Positions 16,168 to 25,822 are shown, counted from the first letter of the stretch. The stretch is DNA of 64,000 nucleotides from Candidatus Gastranaerophilales bacterium (GCA_944325885.1 CALVBT010000001.1:248001-312000); one strand, 5' to 3'. The notes: generated by a model from the letters alone, not told the origin. Translations and numbers: made by a program.

Positions 16168-17061
16168 TTAGCAGCAAGCACCGAGGATACCTGCAATACC
16201 GCCGACAACAGCACCTACTATTGCACCCGGAAGACCTGCACCGACTACTGCACCGATTGCTGCGCCTGTACCCATTGCAGCAGTTACACCGCCGATTTTT
16301 CCTACCACTTTTTTAGCTTTTTCGCCTTTTGGAGCTTCGGAACCTTCCATTTTTGCTATGATTTCTTCTTTAGAATATGTTTGACCGTTGCCAAAAGTTA
16401 TTGTATTCCAGAAAGCATTTGATACTGCGCCGTCGCAATTTTCCTGAATCATTGCTTTCAAATCCTGACCTGTAACAGCGTGGAATTGTTCTTTTGCACA
16501 ATTTCTCAATGTCATTTCGAGTCTTGCAGGATCATCTTTAAATTCTTCCTGAAGTCTTGTGTACAGAGGAGAATGTCTTAATGTTTCAACAATTCTTTCA
16601 AACTGGTGGATAATTTGATCTGATTGACCTTCAATAATTACAGTTTGTAATGAGTTGCAGGCTTCTCTGATAGAACCGGTCAGTCCGTCAGCGGCTGATG
16701 CATAGTTTTTAGCACTTTTGCCTTCTTGATAGTATTGTTCTCTGGCTACATTTCTAAGGTCATAATCATAGGCTAGACGATCTTTGTAATCCATGTTCAT
16801 ATATTTGAGGTATTGTTGTGACATCATAGCAAGAGGATTCATCCCCATACCATACATCCCGTACATACCGTATGAACCGCCCATACCGCCAGGGATACCA
16901 AAACCCATATTTACATTGATAGGCAAGTCATAAACAGGAGCTGTACCCAGTCCAAAATCTCTGTAAAATTCTGCATTCAGTTGGTCAAGACCTGCGCCCG
17001 TCGGGTTTGCTATTACCTGATACGGGTTTGGATAACCGTAGAATCCTGATATTCCGTTCAT
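16168..17061 (-). CDS. Unknown protein with Gly/Met/Tyr-rich N-terminus and glycine-zipper C-terminus
   Basis: Not a family I recognise. The start at 17061 is fixed by GGAGG about 7 bp upstream, giving 297 residues. There is no signal peptide. Residues about 50-75 are a Gly/Met/Tyr-rich low-complexity stretch (GGMGGSYGMYGMYGMGMN). About 85-230 is a helical domain with several conserved-looking charged helices. The last 45 residues are a glycine zipper of alternating Gly/Ala/Val (GTGAAIGAVVGAGLPG and so on) ending ACC. Such C-termini insert in membranes or oligomerise. The architecture would suit an effector, pore or phage-shock-like protein, but no function can be asserted. Confidence 0.7.
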   Translation of the reverse strand: MNGISGFYGYPNPYQVIANPTGAGLDQLNAEFYRDFGLGTAPVYDLPINVNMGFGIPGGMGGSYGMYGMYGMGMNPLAMMSQQYLKYMNMDYKDRLAYDYDLRNVAREQYYQEGKSAKNYASAADGLTGSIREACNSLQTVIIEGQSDQIIHQFERIVETLRHSPLYTRLQEEFKDDPARLEMTLRNCAKEQFHAVTGQDLKAMIQENCDGAVSNAFWNTITFGNGQTYSKEEIIAKMEGSEAPKGEKAKKVVGKIGGVTAAMGTGAAIGAVVGAGLPGAIVGAVVGGIAGILGACC

Positions 17062-17242
17062 AACTAACCTCCAAATTTTACTCTTGCGAGTATATAACCT
17101 TATTAATCTAACCTTATATATATAAAAACAATTTGCTTTGGAAAATTGCTCTGTATAAAAATTTTTCTTAACATTTGTTAACAATAATGCTCTGTTAAAA
17201 TGAAATCGCTTTTAAATGCTAAAATATATAAGGGAGAATGGA

Positions 17243-20200
17243 ATGCTAGTACAGGGTAGTGCCGTATCAAACAGAACTGAGTTTCTTATAAATAAATATA
17301 TTGAGCTTTTACAAAACGGTGTAGAGGCCGAAAAAATCCTTGTCCTGACATCAAATTCTTTTAAAAAGAGCAAATTTGTTGAGGCTGTGAAATCCTCTTG
17401 CGTAAAACATTTTGAAAATCCGAGAATTCATACCTTTTTCGGGCTTGCTTACAATGCTGTTATAGACAACTGGCCTGTGCTGGAAAACAAAATTAATACG
17501 GGAAGTCCGGTTATTACCCCTAATTTGACAGGTTTGGAAATATCTCAGTATTTTTTTAAAAAAGCAATAAAAGATGTGGGGTTTAAAGATTACAATTCAA
17601 AGATTAATCTTATTCACCAGCTTCTCAGAAGGTATTCTCTGATTGTTAACAATGCTCTGTCCGACAAAGAGGTCAAGCATCGCTCTTTTATACTCGGAGA
17701 AGCTTTTGCCAATGATGCTGCGTCTGGTATAGAGCTGTATAAAAAAAATACGCTCGAGTACAGGGCTTTTGATTACATAAGACAGCTCAGCCTGTTTGAA
17801 TATATTTATAAAAATACCGGCTATTTTAAAAATGTAGACTATCTGATAGCAGATGATTCCGATGAAATGACTCCTCTGGAAATAGATTTTCTTGAATGGT
17901 TAAAGCCGTCTTTAACGGACTTTTTTGTCGGATATGACTGTTATGGCTCCAGCAGAATAGGCTTTTTAAACACTGATACGGAAACAGTTAGCCGTATTGA
18001 GGGTATTTTTTCTTCTTCCGTATTAAATCTCGATGATATCAAAGAGTATTCTCCTGTTGTGAAGTATTCTTCTTTTACAAGAAGGTTGGAGATGCTGTTT
18101 TCAGCTTTTGAAAAAATATGTGCGCTTATAAAAAGCGGGGTAAAACCTTCTGAAATTGCCATAGTTACACCTTGTATTGATGAATCTTTGAAGTTCGCTG
18201 CAGAGGAGCTTTTTGGCAGTAAAAATATTGGTTATCAGTTTTTTTCCGGCAGCCAAAAGTTGTGCGAAACTCCTGTTGTAAAAAATGCAATCACTCTGTT
18301 AAAACTGGTTTTCGGCGAAAATCCTGATGTTTATACATTCCGCTCTTTGTTAAATAAAATGCTGAAAATTCCTGTCAGATACTGTTTGCCTCTTGTTGAA
18401 AAATATCAAAACAACGGGTGCATTTCTTCTGAATGTAATCTGGGGGTAGAGGTTTATGATGAAGCGGTTAAGAAATTTTTAAATGTTATTGAAAAGATAA
18501 AAGCGGACGGATTGGCACTTTCTGACAGGCTTTATTTAATATATGAAAATCTTGTGGATTTAAAGGCTTTTTCTGACGGTCAAATTGACTCATTTAATTT
18601 CTTTTTAAAACAGGTTCAGGACTTTGAGTCTGTTTTTGAAAAACTGAAAACAGACAGGAATTTTCAAAAATCAGTACTTGTGCAGCTGGAAAACTCTATA
18701 ATATCCGAGAACCCTTCTTCTGCTCCCGAGGTGAAGGAAAATTGTATAGTCTTTGCTACCTGTCAAAAATTAATAGACTTTTCTCTGAAAACAAAATACC
18801 AGTTCTGGCTGGATGTGACTTCTTCGGAATGGGTAAAGGAAGATTACGGTACACTTTACAATGCATGGGCTTTTCAGCGTTCTTGGAAAAAAGATGCGTT
18901 TACTTATGAGGACAATCTTTTTCTTTCTGCTTTAAAGACAAAAAAACAGCTGAGGAAGTTATCTCTGCTGTGCGGTGAAACTATTTATGCTTATGACAGT
19001 CTTTTTGATATAGAAGGCAATGAAAATTTTGGCGGTATTGCTGATTTTTTACAGACAGGTACGGCTCAAACAGAAAACAAAATAGAGTTTAATTTTACTC
19101 CGAGAGAAGACCAGAAACCAGTATTGGATTACAAATCAGGCAATATGGCGGTATCAGCAGTTCCCGGGGCCGGAAAAACTACTATACTGCTCGCTTTGAT
19201 TATAAAACTCTTGCAAAGAGGCGTAAAAAGTGAAAATATCTTTGTTTTAACATATATGGATTCTGCAGCCAGAAACTTTAAAGAAAGAATAAAACAGGCA
19301 TGTCCTTCACTGGAAAAATTGCCGAATATATCTACAATACACGGTCTTGCGCTAAGGATATTAAAGGAAAACTCAAATTATGTAAAAGCAGGTCTTGAGG
19401 CAGATTTTGAGGTGTGCGACGACAATTTAAGGCAAAAAATAATAAGAGAAGTTATGGCCCAGAATTTTATTGAGCAAGACGAGTTTGATAAATACGAAAA
19501 GGCTCTTTCTTCTTTTAAACTTTCTTATGTTTCAAAGATACCTTACGTAAAGGACAAAGAGCTGCAAAAGTTTTTGAAGCTGTATTTTTCATATAATGTT
19601 TATCTGAAAAACAGAAACCTGATAGATTATGACGATATGCTGTGTCTTTGTGTAAAGCTTCTTGAAGAAAATAAAGACATTGCATCGTTTTACCAAAACC
19701 TGTGCGAGTATGTAATAGAGGACGAGGCGCAGGATTCTTCTGTTATTCAGCAAAAATTGCTGGAAATTTTAAGCGCAAAACATAAGAATTTGATAAGATG
19801 CGGGGACATAAATCAGGCTATTACTACTACATTTACAAATGCTGATATTGATGGTTTTAGAAACTATGTTCTGCATTCTCAAAACGTTACTATGGATTGT
19901 TCTCAAAGGTGTTCAAAAAACGTTTATGAGCTTGCAAATAGTCTTGTTGATTATGCAAAAGAGTCACCTGTGTTGAAAGATGCATTTTTTGACATAAAAA
20001 TGCGTGCTGTGGACGGAAAAAATCCTGTTGTTGATAACGGTGTAGAATCGGATTTGTTTGAGGATTATAAAGAAGAAAGAGCGTACCTGTTAGAAACAAT
20101 AAGAAATATCTTCAGGCATGAAAAAAATGCATCTGTTGCTATTCTCGTGAGGAACAATTATCAGATAGAAGACTACTCTTCTTTTCTTGCGGATTACGGG

Positions 20201-21085
20201 TATGAGGTCATTACAAAAAGTGATTGTCTGATAATGCAGCCTGTATTTGCGCTTATTTTTGCTTTGTTAAAGTTTTGTGCGCATCCGTGGCAAAATGAAA
20301 ATGTCTTGAATTTGGCACTGGTTTTGAAGGAACAAAAACTTGTAAACTTTACGCAAAATGACATAGACTACCTGAAAGAATTAAAATCACCCTTTATTCT
20401 GCAGCAGGAGGATTGTTTGCCTGATGGTGCTTTGAGTGGATTTTTGTGGGATTTGAATTACTGGCTGGAATCTTCTGACCTCAGTGTTGATGAGCAGGCT
20501 TTGAAGGCTGGAATGTATTATTATACTTCCGAAATTGAAAAATCTAATATATTTATTATTGCTCTTTTGTTAAAGAGATTCTATTCTCAGTATAAAAATA
20601 TGGATTTGTTTCTTGAACGTTTGCAGGAGCTGGCTTTGAGGCCTGTTTTGAACAAGTTTAAGTTTTTTGCCGAAGAAACAATGTCTTCTTCTCAAACACA
20701 GAGAAAAGGTGTTATTCAGGTTATGACCTATCACAAGTCAAAGGGCGATGAGTTTGATTATGTTTTTATCCCGCAGTTGAGCGAAGAATTTTTGCCTGTT
20801 GATATAAAAAATATTAAAATTAAATCAAAAGAACGGTTTATTGAAGCGGTAAAAGCTATAAACTGTAAATACAGTAAAAAGGATGAACACAGCTTGTGCC
20901 TTATGACAGCTCAAGAAAATCTGCGTTTGTTTTATGTGGCTGTAACACGTGCAAAAAAGAAATTGTTTATTTCTTGCGCAAAAAAATATAAGAAATTTTC
21001 CAAATTAAAGACAACAGAACCGTCAAAATTGTTTGATTACCTGTTGTCGACCGGAGAAAGCGTAGCTGACAATGGAACAAAATAA
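17243..21085 (+). CDS. Double-core UvrD/AddAB-like helicase
   Basis: This 1280-residue protein contains two SF1A helicase cores. The first (about 1-600) has a Walker A-like start lacking the lysine (QGSAVSNRTE, residues 4-13) and degenerate motifs IADDSDEMTP and VGYDCYGSSRIGF, so it is probably ATPase-dead, like AddB or RecC. The second (about 620-1270) is intact: PGAGKTT with Lys645, Walker B IEDEAQD with Asp827-Glu828, VMTYHKSKGDEFDYVF, and motif VI LFYVAVTRAKKKLF. The start at 17243 has AGGGAG 6 bp upstream; an earlier in-frame ATG at 17216 lacks one. It overlaps the Fe-S nuclease gene by 14 bp, so together they probably form a double-strand-break end-processing complex. Confidence 0.8.
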   Translation: MLVQGSAVSNRTEFLINKYIELLQNGVEAEKILVLTSNSFKKSKFVEAVKSSCVKHFENPRIHTFFGLAYNAVIDNWPVLENKINTGSPVITPNLTGLEISQYFFKKAIKDVGFKDYNSKINLIHQLLRRYSLIVNNALSDKEVKHRSFILGEAFANDAASGIELYKKNTLEYRAFDYIRQLSLFEYIYKNTGYFKNVDYLIADDSDEMTPLEIDFLEWLKPSLTDFFVGYDCYGSSRIGFLNTDTETVSRIEGIFSSSVLNLDDIKEYSPVVKYSSFTRRLEMLFSAFEKICALIKSGVKPSEIAIVTPCIDESLKFAAEELFGSKNIGYQFFSGSQKLCETPVVKNAITLLKLVFGENPDVYTFRSLLNKMLKIPVRYCLPLVEKYQNNGCISSECNLGVEVYDEAVKKFLNVIEKIKADGLALSDRLYLIYENLVDLKAFSDGQIDSFNFFLKQVQDFESVFEKLKTDRNFQKSVLVQLENSIISENPSSAPEVKENCIVFATCQKLIDFSLKTKYQFWLDVTSSEWVKEDYGTLYNAWAFQRSWKKDAFTYEDNLFLSALKTKKQLRKLSLLCGETIYAYDSLFDIEGNENFGGIADFLQTGTAQTENKIEFNFTPREDQKPVLDYKSGNMAVSAVPGAGKTTILLALIIKLLQRGVKSENIFVLTYMDSAARNFKERIKQACPSLEKLPNISTIHGLALRILKENSNYVKAGLEADFEVCDDNLRQKIIREVMAQNFIEQDEFDKYEKALSSFKLSYVSKIPYVKDKELQKFLKLYFSYNVYLKNRNLIDYDDMLCLCVKLLEENKDIASFYQNLCEYVIEDEAQDSSVIQQKLLEILSAKHKNLIRCGDINQAITTTFTNADIDGFRNYVLHSQNVTMDCSQRCSKNVYELANSLVDYAKESPVLKDAFFDIKMRAVDGKNPVVDNGVESDLFEDYKEERAYLLETIRNIFRHEKNASVAILVRNNYQIEDYSSFLADYGYEVITKSDCLIMQPVFALIFALLKFCAHPWQNENVLNLALVLKEQKLVNFTQNDIDYLKELKSPFILQQEDCLPDGALSGFLWDLNYWLESSDLSVDEQALKAGMYYYTSEIEKSNIFIIALLLKRFYSQYKNMDLFLERLQELALRPVLNKFKFFAEETMSSSQTQRKGVIQVMTYHKSKGDEFDYVFIPQLSEEFLPVDIKNIKIKSKERFIEAVKAINCKYSKKDEHSLCLMTAQENLRLFYVAVTRAKKKLFISCAKKYKKFSKLKTTEPSKLFDYLLSTGESVADNGTK

Positions 21086-21746
21086 AGATACACAGACCTA
21101 TACACTCGCAAAACTGCAGATGTTTGATGAATGTCCGCAAAAATACAAGTTTTGTTATATAGACAAAGTTCACATAGTTGAACCTATTACTAAAACAAAA
21201 ACTGGTAATAATATCCATAATATTATCAATTATTATCTGAAGGGCATGGATGTCACAAAATTGATAGAGGCTCTGAGTCCTAATGAAAAGAGATTGTGGT
21301 TTAATTTTAAGAACAGCGATATAAAAAACTACAAATACATCGCAAGCGAGTATGCTTTTAACCTCAAACTTGATGAATACTGGATGACAGGCCGTATAGA
21401 TGCTCTTTTTGAGTATGACGGTGACTATATAATAATTGACTGGAAAACAGGTTCTACGTTTACCCCTGACAATGTAAAGTTTCAGACAGGTTTTTATCTT
21501 TTATGCATATATGAGATTTTAAAAATAAAGAAACTGATAAAACATCCTGAGCAGCTTTCTTTGCATTATTATGACCTTGCTGCAGACAGTGTAGTCAAAA
21601 TCAGACTGGATGAAGATACTTATCTGCAGTATAAGACCCAGTTCCTTTCTATTATTAATAAAATAAATGAAACTAAAAACTTTTTCTGTCATAAAACGGA
21701 AAAATGTAGATTCTGTAAATATTACAGAGCATGTCCGTTTTTTTAA
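21072..21746 (+). CDS. Stand-alone PD-(D/E)XK (RecB/Cas4-type) nuclease with Fe-S cluster cysteines
   Basis: The 224-residue protein has the RecB nuclease core: His49, Glu93, GRID with Asp110, IIDWKT with Asp123 and Lys125, and Q138-x3-Y142. It also has four cysteines in the AddB/Cas4 4Fe-4S spacing: Cys21, then Cys212-x2-Cys215-x5-Cys221 at the very C-terminus. In AddB this cluster pins the nuclease domain together. Here the nuclease is separate and its start lies inside the helicase gene, so stoichiometric partnership is likely. Cas4 is an alternative by fold, but there is no CRISPR or cas gene nearby. Confidence 0.85.
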   Translation: MEQNKDTQTYTLAKLQMFDECPQKYKFCYIDKVHIVEPITKTKTGNNIHNIINYYLKGMDVTKLIEALSPNEKRLWFNFKNSDIKNYKYIASEYAFNLKLDEYWMTGRIDALFEYDGDYIIIDWKTGSTFTPDNVKFQTGFYLLCIYEILKIKKLIKHPEQLSLHYYDLAADSVVKIRLDEDTYLQYKTQFLSIINKINETKNFFCHKTEKCRFCKYYRACPFF

Positions 21747-21805
21747 ACAAAAATAAAAGCACAAAAGTCCCCAAAGCGGCAAAATAGCAAATAAAAAATA
21801 TGCAA

Positions 21806-21835
21806 ATAAAAAAGAGCCTTTTTTTAAGGCTCTTT
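21806..21835 (-). terminator. Terminator of the SLOG gene
   Basis: AAAGAGCCTT (21811-21820) and AAGGCTCTTT (21826-21835) form a perfect 10-bp stem with a five-base loop. The minus strand continues TTTATTTG. It may also stop transcription of the nuclease gene. Confidence 0.8.
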
Positions 21836-21854
21836 AAAAAATTCTCTATTTATA

Positions 21855-22433
21855 TTAATCCAAATAGAACGCAGTAATTACTTTGTGTGATTCTTCCGCA
21901 TATTCAATAGCTTTGTGCAGCGTATTGGATGTATGAGAGAGGAAGCAAATCAACTGTTGACAATCGTCAATAATTTCTCTGTTGCAGATTCTGCTGGCAT
22001 CAGCCAGTGTCATCATTGCTCTGTCAGCATGTTCGATTATGTTAGGAACACCGATGAGCTGATCCTGTACATCAGAAGGCTGCTGGCCTATAGTCTGCGG
22101 CAAAATAACCTTAAGTTTTTCAGGGTTTGCTTTCATTGCACCTCTGATTGTTGCAGCGTTAGTCCCTGAAGAGCCGCCTGATGTAATTATTGTATTGCCT
22201 TGCATAACAAGTGCGTATGATAATGTTTCAATAATCTGCTGGTGCGTAATCGGTAAATTACGGCTGCCGATTATTGCAATACGTTTTTCAGATTGCTGGA
22301 TTGTTGCCAGCTCCATTGCCAGCTGGTCAACTGTATTTGCGTCATCTTCTGACACTTTGTCTAAATCATCAATCGGAACCATTATTGAGGATTGTTCCTG
22401 TGATTCCTGATTTTCTTTGTTTTCTTCTGACAT
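21855..22433 (-). CDS. SLOG-fold (DprA/LOG-like) nucleotide-binding protein
   Basis: The 192-residue protein has an acidic, low-complexity N-terminus (1-45). A Rossmann-like SLOG domain follows with KRIAIIGSRNLP at its first strand, TIITSGGSSGTNAATIRGA as the glycine-rich phosphate loop, and alternating strands to the end. The pattern is closest to the DNA-binding core of DprA, which loads RecA on ssDNA, but SAM and winged-helix domains are missing. LOG-type nucleotide hydrolases share the fold. It lies between two helicase loci, so a DNA-processing role is attractive but inferred. Confidence 0.7.
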   Translation of the reverse strand: MSEENKENQESQEQSSIMVPIDDLDKVSEDDANTVDQLAMELATIQQSEKRIAIIGSRNLPITHQQIIETLSYALVMQGNTIITSGGSSGTNAATIRGAMKANPEKLKVILPQTIGQQPSDVQDQLIGVPNIIEHADRAMMTLADASRICNREIIDDCQQLICFLSHTSNTLHKAIEYAEESHKVITAFYLD

Positions 22434-22490
22434 CGATTTTTCCTAATTTGAATAAAAACTTTTTTTTGATTATCATAATAATAACATAAA

Positions 22491-22519
22491 TTGACAAAAA
22501 TGAAAGTATTTTATTAATT
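22491..22519 (+). promoter_or_regulatory. Candidate promoter of pcrA/uvrD
   Basis: A perfect TTGACA (22491-22496) with a weak TTAATT -10 (22514-22519, 17 bp spacing) lies about 40 bp upstream of the helicase start. Confidence 0.4.
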
Positions 22520-22560
22520 ACACTTGCAAACATTTCGGACAGAATCAGGAATTTGGGGAA

Positions 22561-25065
22561 TTGGAAGAACTTTTATCATCTTTAAATGAACAGCAAAGAC
22601 AGGCAGTTGTTGAAAAAGAAGGCACCTTGCTCGTATTGGCAGGCGCAGGCAGCGGCAAAACAAAGGTTTTGACAACACGTATCGTAAACCTTGTAAAATC
22701 AGGGATAAATCCTTATAAGATACTTGCCGTTACTTTTACTAACAAGGCTGCAAAAGAAATGCGGGAACGTCTTTCAAAAATGGTAGGCGAAGATGTTGTA
22801 AAAAAAATGTGGGTAGGCACCTTCCACAATATTTGCGGCAGAATTCTGCGTTTTGATATAGAAAATTATAAAAGCCCTGACGGAAAAAAATGGGATAACA
22901 ACTATGTTATTTATGATGAGGCTGATTCCAATGCAATAATTAAAAACGCAATAAAAAAACTTAATCTTGATGAAAAGACCTATGCTCCGAAACTTGTTAA
23001 AGCTGCTATAAGCAATGCAAAAAGCAAAATGCAAGACGCTTATACCTTTTCTACCAGAGCAAGAGATTACAGAACCCAAAAAATTTCTGAAATATATGAA
23101 GAATATGAAAAGCAGCTTCTTGCAAACAATGCAATAGACTTTGATGATATGCTGCTTTTAACAGTGAATTTGCTCTCTACAAATGAAGAAGTCAGAAACA
23201 AATACCATGAACGCTTCTCTCATATACTCGTAGACGAGTTCCAAGACACAAACATAAGCCAGTATATGTTAATAAAACACCTGTATTCCAACGGCAAGGC
23301 AGAAACTGACTTAAAAGGCAGAAGTCTTTGCGTTGTGGGCGATGTTGACCAGTCAATTTACAGCTGGAGAGGTGCTGATTACAAGATAATATTGAATTTT
23401 CAGGCTGATTACAGAAATTCAAAACTTATTAAACTTGAGCAAAACTATCGTTCTGTCGGGACTATTCTTGATGCGGCCAATGCTATCATTGTTAACAATA
23501 CTGAGCGTGTGAGCAAAAATCTATACTCCACAAAAGGTCAGGGCGACAAAATTGATATCTATGAGTCGCAGGATGAGTCCGGTGAGGCCTACTATATAGC
23601 AAATAAGATAAAAAATAATTACTTGTCCTCCCTTAATGATTGTGCTGTTTTATACAGAACTAACTCCCAGTCACGTGCTATAGAAGAAGCTCTCATCTCA
23701 CAGGGCATTTCTTATCGAATGGTTGGCGGGTTAAAGTTCTATGACCGTAAAGAAGTAAAGGACATCATTGCTTATTTAAAACTTCTGTACAACAGGCATG
23801 ATTCCCAGAGTTTGAAAAGAATTATAAATGTGCCAAAACGTTCTATCGGCGACACAACTGTGAAGAAGATGCAAGAAATTGCAACAGGTATGGATTATTC
23901 TCTATATGACGTTATACAAAATATTGAGGAATATGACGATTTTTCTTCCGGCGTAAAAACAAAACTGAGAGCATTTTCTGATTTGCTTGATAAATTGGAT
24001 AAAAACAAAACCTCTTTGAATCTGCCGGAGTTTATTGCTTTTGTTATAGAAGAAACCGGATATCTTGCAGAATTAAAACAGGAGGATACGGAAGAATCTC
24101 ACGCCCGTATAGAAAACTTGCAGGAGCTTGTGAACGTGGCAAGGGACTTTGTTCCTGATGCAGAAGACAATATTCTTGGCGAATTTCTTGCTCAGGTTGC
24201 ACTGGTTAGTGATTTGGACGAAACACCTGATACGGACAACGCTGTGACACTGATGACCCTGCATGCTGCAAAAGGTTTGGAATTTGATACAGTATTTCTT
24301 GCTGGTCTGGAAGAAGGTATCTTCCCGCACAGCCGTTCTTTGAACAATAAATCCGAAATGGAAGAAGAACGCAGGTTAATGTATGTAGGTGTAACAAGAG
24401 CAAAGCAAAAACTTTATATCACATACGCAAAAAGACGACAAATGTGGGGCGAAACAAGGTACTATACCCCGAGCAGATTTTTGGCAGAAATTCCTGAAAA
24501 TCTGACAAACGCTACTTCTGCCGATGACAGTGTTTCTTCATACGAGAGCAGAAGCACATTTAAACAGGCTGTTAACAAAATTAAAGCCGACAAATCTGGC
24601 TATGTCGAAAAGTCTACTTCTTTTGGAAAAGGGTTTGTTGCACCTATTCCTTCTCAAAATACGCAGAATATAAGCAAAGTAGTTAAACCAAAACCGACAA
24701 AACAGTTTGTTCCGAGCGAACCGCCAAAAAGGCCTGTGTTTGTAAAGAAAGAGGCTTTTGTTGTAAAAAATAAAGAAAATATGGCTCGTGATGAGGAAAA
24801 AGTCAAAAAATTGCTCGAGGATAATCCTATAAAAAGAATGCTCGAAGAGAAGAAAGCAAAAGAAGCTGCTATTACAGCGGCAAATTCTACAGAATCTGTT
24901 TCTTCATCTTATGCAATAGGAGATAGAGTGTTCCATGAAAAATTCGGGATAGGTCATATTTCCGAAATAAAAAATATCGGCTCTTCTTCTATGTATATAA
25001 TTGATTTTGGAAAACAGGGTAAAAAAGCTGTTGATTCGCTATACGCAAATTTGAAAAAGTTTTAA
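22561..25065 (+). CDS. pcrA: ATP-dependent DNA helicase PcrA/UvrD
   Basis: This is the 3'-5' SF1A helicase of nucleotide excision repair, mismatch repair and replication-fork maintenance. Its 834 residues include Walker A AGAGSGKT (27-34), Walker B ILVDEFQDT (222-230), GDVDQSIYSWRGAD, TLMTLHAAKGLEFDTVF and VTRAKQKLYITYA, plus both 2B-type insertions. The C-terminal 45 residues form the Tudor-like domain (DRVFHEKFGIGHI), which in PcrA contacts RNA polymerase or DNA. The start is TTG at 22561 with AGGA upstream; this is right because the N-terminus LLSSLNEQQRQAV aligns with other PcrA starts and no later Met precedes Walker A. Confidence 0.95.
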   Translation: MEELLSSLNEQQRQAVVEKEGTLLVLAGAGSGKTKVLTTRIVNLVKSGINPYKILAVTFTNKAAKEMRERLSKMVGEDVVKKMWVGTFHNICGRILRFDIENYKSPDGKKWDNNYVIYDEADSNAIIKNAIKKLNLDEKTYAPKLVKAAISNAKSKMQDAYTFSTRARDYRTQKISEIYEEYEKQLLANNAIDFDDMLLLTVNLLSTNEEVRNKYHERFSHILVDEFQDTNISQYMLIKHLYSNGKAETDLKGRSLCVVGDVDQSIYSWRGADYKIILNFQADYRNSKLIKLEQNYRSVGTILDAANAIIVNNTERVSKNLYSTKGQGDKIDIYESQDESGEAYYIANKIKNNYLSSLNDCAVLYRTNSQSRAIEEALISQGISYRMVGGLKFYDRKEVKDIIAYLKLLYNRHDSQSLKRIINVPKRSIGDTTVKKMQEIATGMDYSLYDVIQNIEEYDDFSSGVKTKLRAFSDLLDKLDKNKTSLNLPEFIAFVIEETGYLAELKQEDTEESHARIENLQELVNVARDFVPDAEDNILGEFLAQVALVSDLDETPDTDNAVTLMTLHAAKGLEFDTVFLAGLEEGIFPHSRSLNNKSEMEEERRLMYVGVTRAKQKLYITYAKRRQMWGETRYYTPSRFLAEIPENLTNATSADDSVSSYESRSTFKQAVNKIKADKSGYVEKSTSFGKGFVAPIPSQNTQNISKVVKPKPTKQFVPSEPPKRPVFVKKEAFVVKNKENMARDEEKVKKLLEDNPIKRMLEEKKAKEAAITAANSTESVSSSYAIGDRVFHEKFGIGHISEIKNIGSSSMYIIDFGKQGKKAVDSLYANLKKF

Positions 25066-25098
25066 AAAAAGCTCCTTTGTTGATAAGGAGCTTTTTTT
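25064..25098. terminator. Bidirectional terminator between pcrA and the NUDIX gene
   Basis: GCTCCTT (25071-25077) pairs with AAGGAGC (25085-25091), flanked by A7 and T7, so it works for both convergent genes. Confidence 0.85.
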
Positions 25099-25104
25099 AT
25101 ATCT

Positions 25105-25785
25105 TTAAGAGAAGAAATGTCCTCTTTTGGAATCAAGTGTGATTTTATCAAAAGAATAAAGCCTCGCCGGTCTTTTGGAACCTGATTTTGTGTATTCATC
25201 CAGTTCTTTTAAGATTGCAAGTGATAGAAATTTCTTTCTGAAGTTTCTTTTATCCAGCTTTTTCATCAAAATCATTTCGTAAGCTTTTTGCAGCTCTGTC
25301 AGCGTGAATTTTTGCGGAAGCAGCTGGAAAGCAATCGGACAGAACTCGAGTCTTTCTCTTGTTCTTTTTAATGAGTATTCAATAATTTCTTTGTGGTCAA
25401 AAGCCAGAGCCGGAAGATTGTTTACCGGATGCCATTTTACCTCTGTGATTTCGGTATTCGGTTCAAATGACAACACAATGTCATCAGAGCGGATAAGTGC
25501 AAAATACGCACATGTAATTACACGTGAATTAGGGTGACGAAGCGGGTCGCCAAATGTGTACAACTGCTCAAGATAGATGTTTTGTACGTTAGTTTTTTCT
25601 TTCAATATTCTTAAAGCAGCGTCATCAAGTGTTTCTGATATACGAACATAACCACCGGGCAATGCCCATTTGCTTTTAAAAGGTTCATGCGCACGTTTAA
25701 CGAGCAGTACCTTTAGCTGGTTATCTTGTATTGTAAAAATAACTACGTCGGTAGTGACTTCATGAGTTTTTGTCTCTTTAAACAT
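25105..25785 (-). CDS. NUDIX-domain protein with C-terminal winged helix (NrtR-like)
   Basis: The 226-residue protein has a NUDIX domain (about 10-135) and a C-terminal winged-helix domain (about 150-225, TLTELQKAYEMILMKKLDKRNFRKK). This is the NrtR/YjhB-type layout, in which the NUDIX part senses a nucleotide such as ADP-ribose and the winged helix binds DNA. The NUDIX box is degenerate: where REUxEExGU is expected it reads RILKEKTNV, losing two catalytic glutamates. That favours a sensor rather than a hydrolase. I prefer ATG 25785 (GAGGA just upstream) over the in-frame TTG at 25806. Its target genes are not evident here. Confidence 0.75.
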   Translation of the reverse strand: MFKETKTHEVTTDVVIFTIQDNQLKVLLVKRAHEPFKSKWALPGGYVRISETLDDAALRILKEKTNVQNIYLEQLYTFGDPLRHPNSRVITCAYFALIRSDDIVLSFEPNTEITEVKWHPVNNLPALAFDHKEIIEYSLKRTRERLEFCPIAFQLLPQKFTLTELQKAYEMILMKKLDKRNFRKKFLSLAILKELDEYTKSGSKRPARLYSFDKITLDSKRGHFFS

Positions 25786-25822
25786 ACGTCCTCGGCTTGT
25801 TTCCAACTATTTTATATTTTAA

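Noticed and set aside
21072-21746. Cas4 nuclease of a CRISPR system
   Set aside because: The Fe-S nuclease pattern fits, but there is no array or other cas gene and it is coupled to a helicase, so AddB-type function is likelier.
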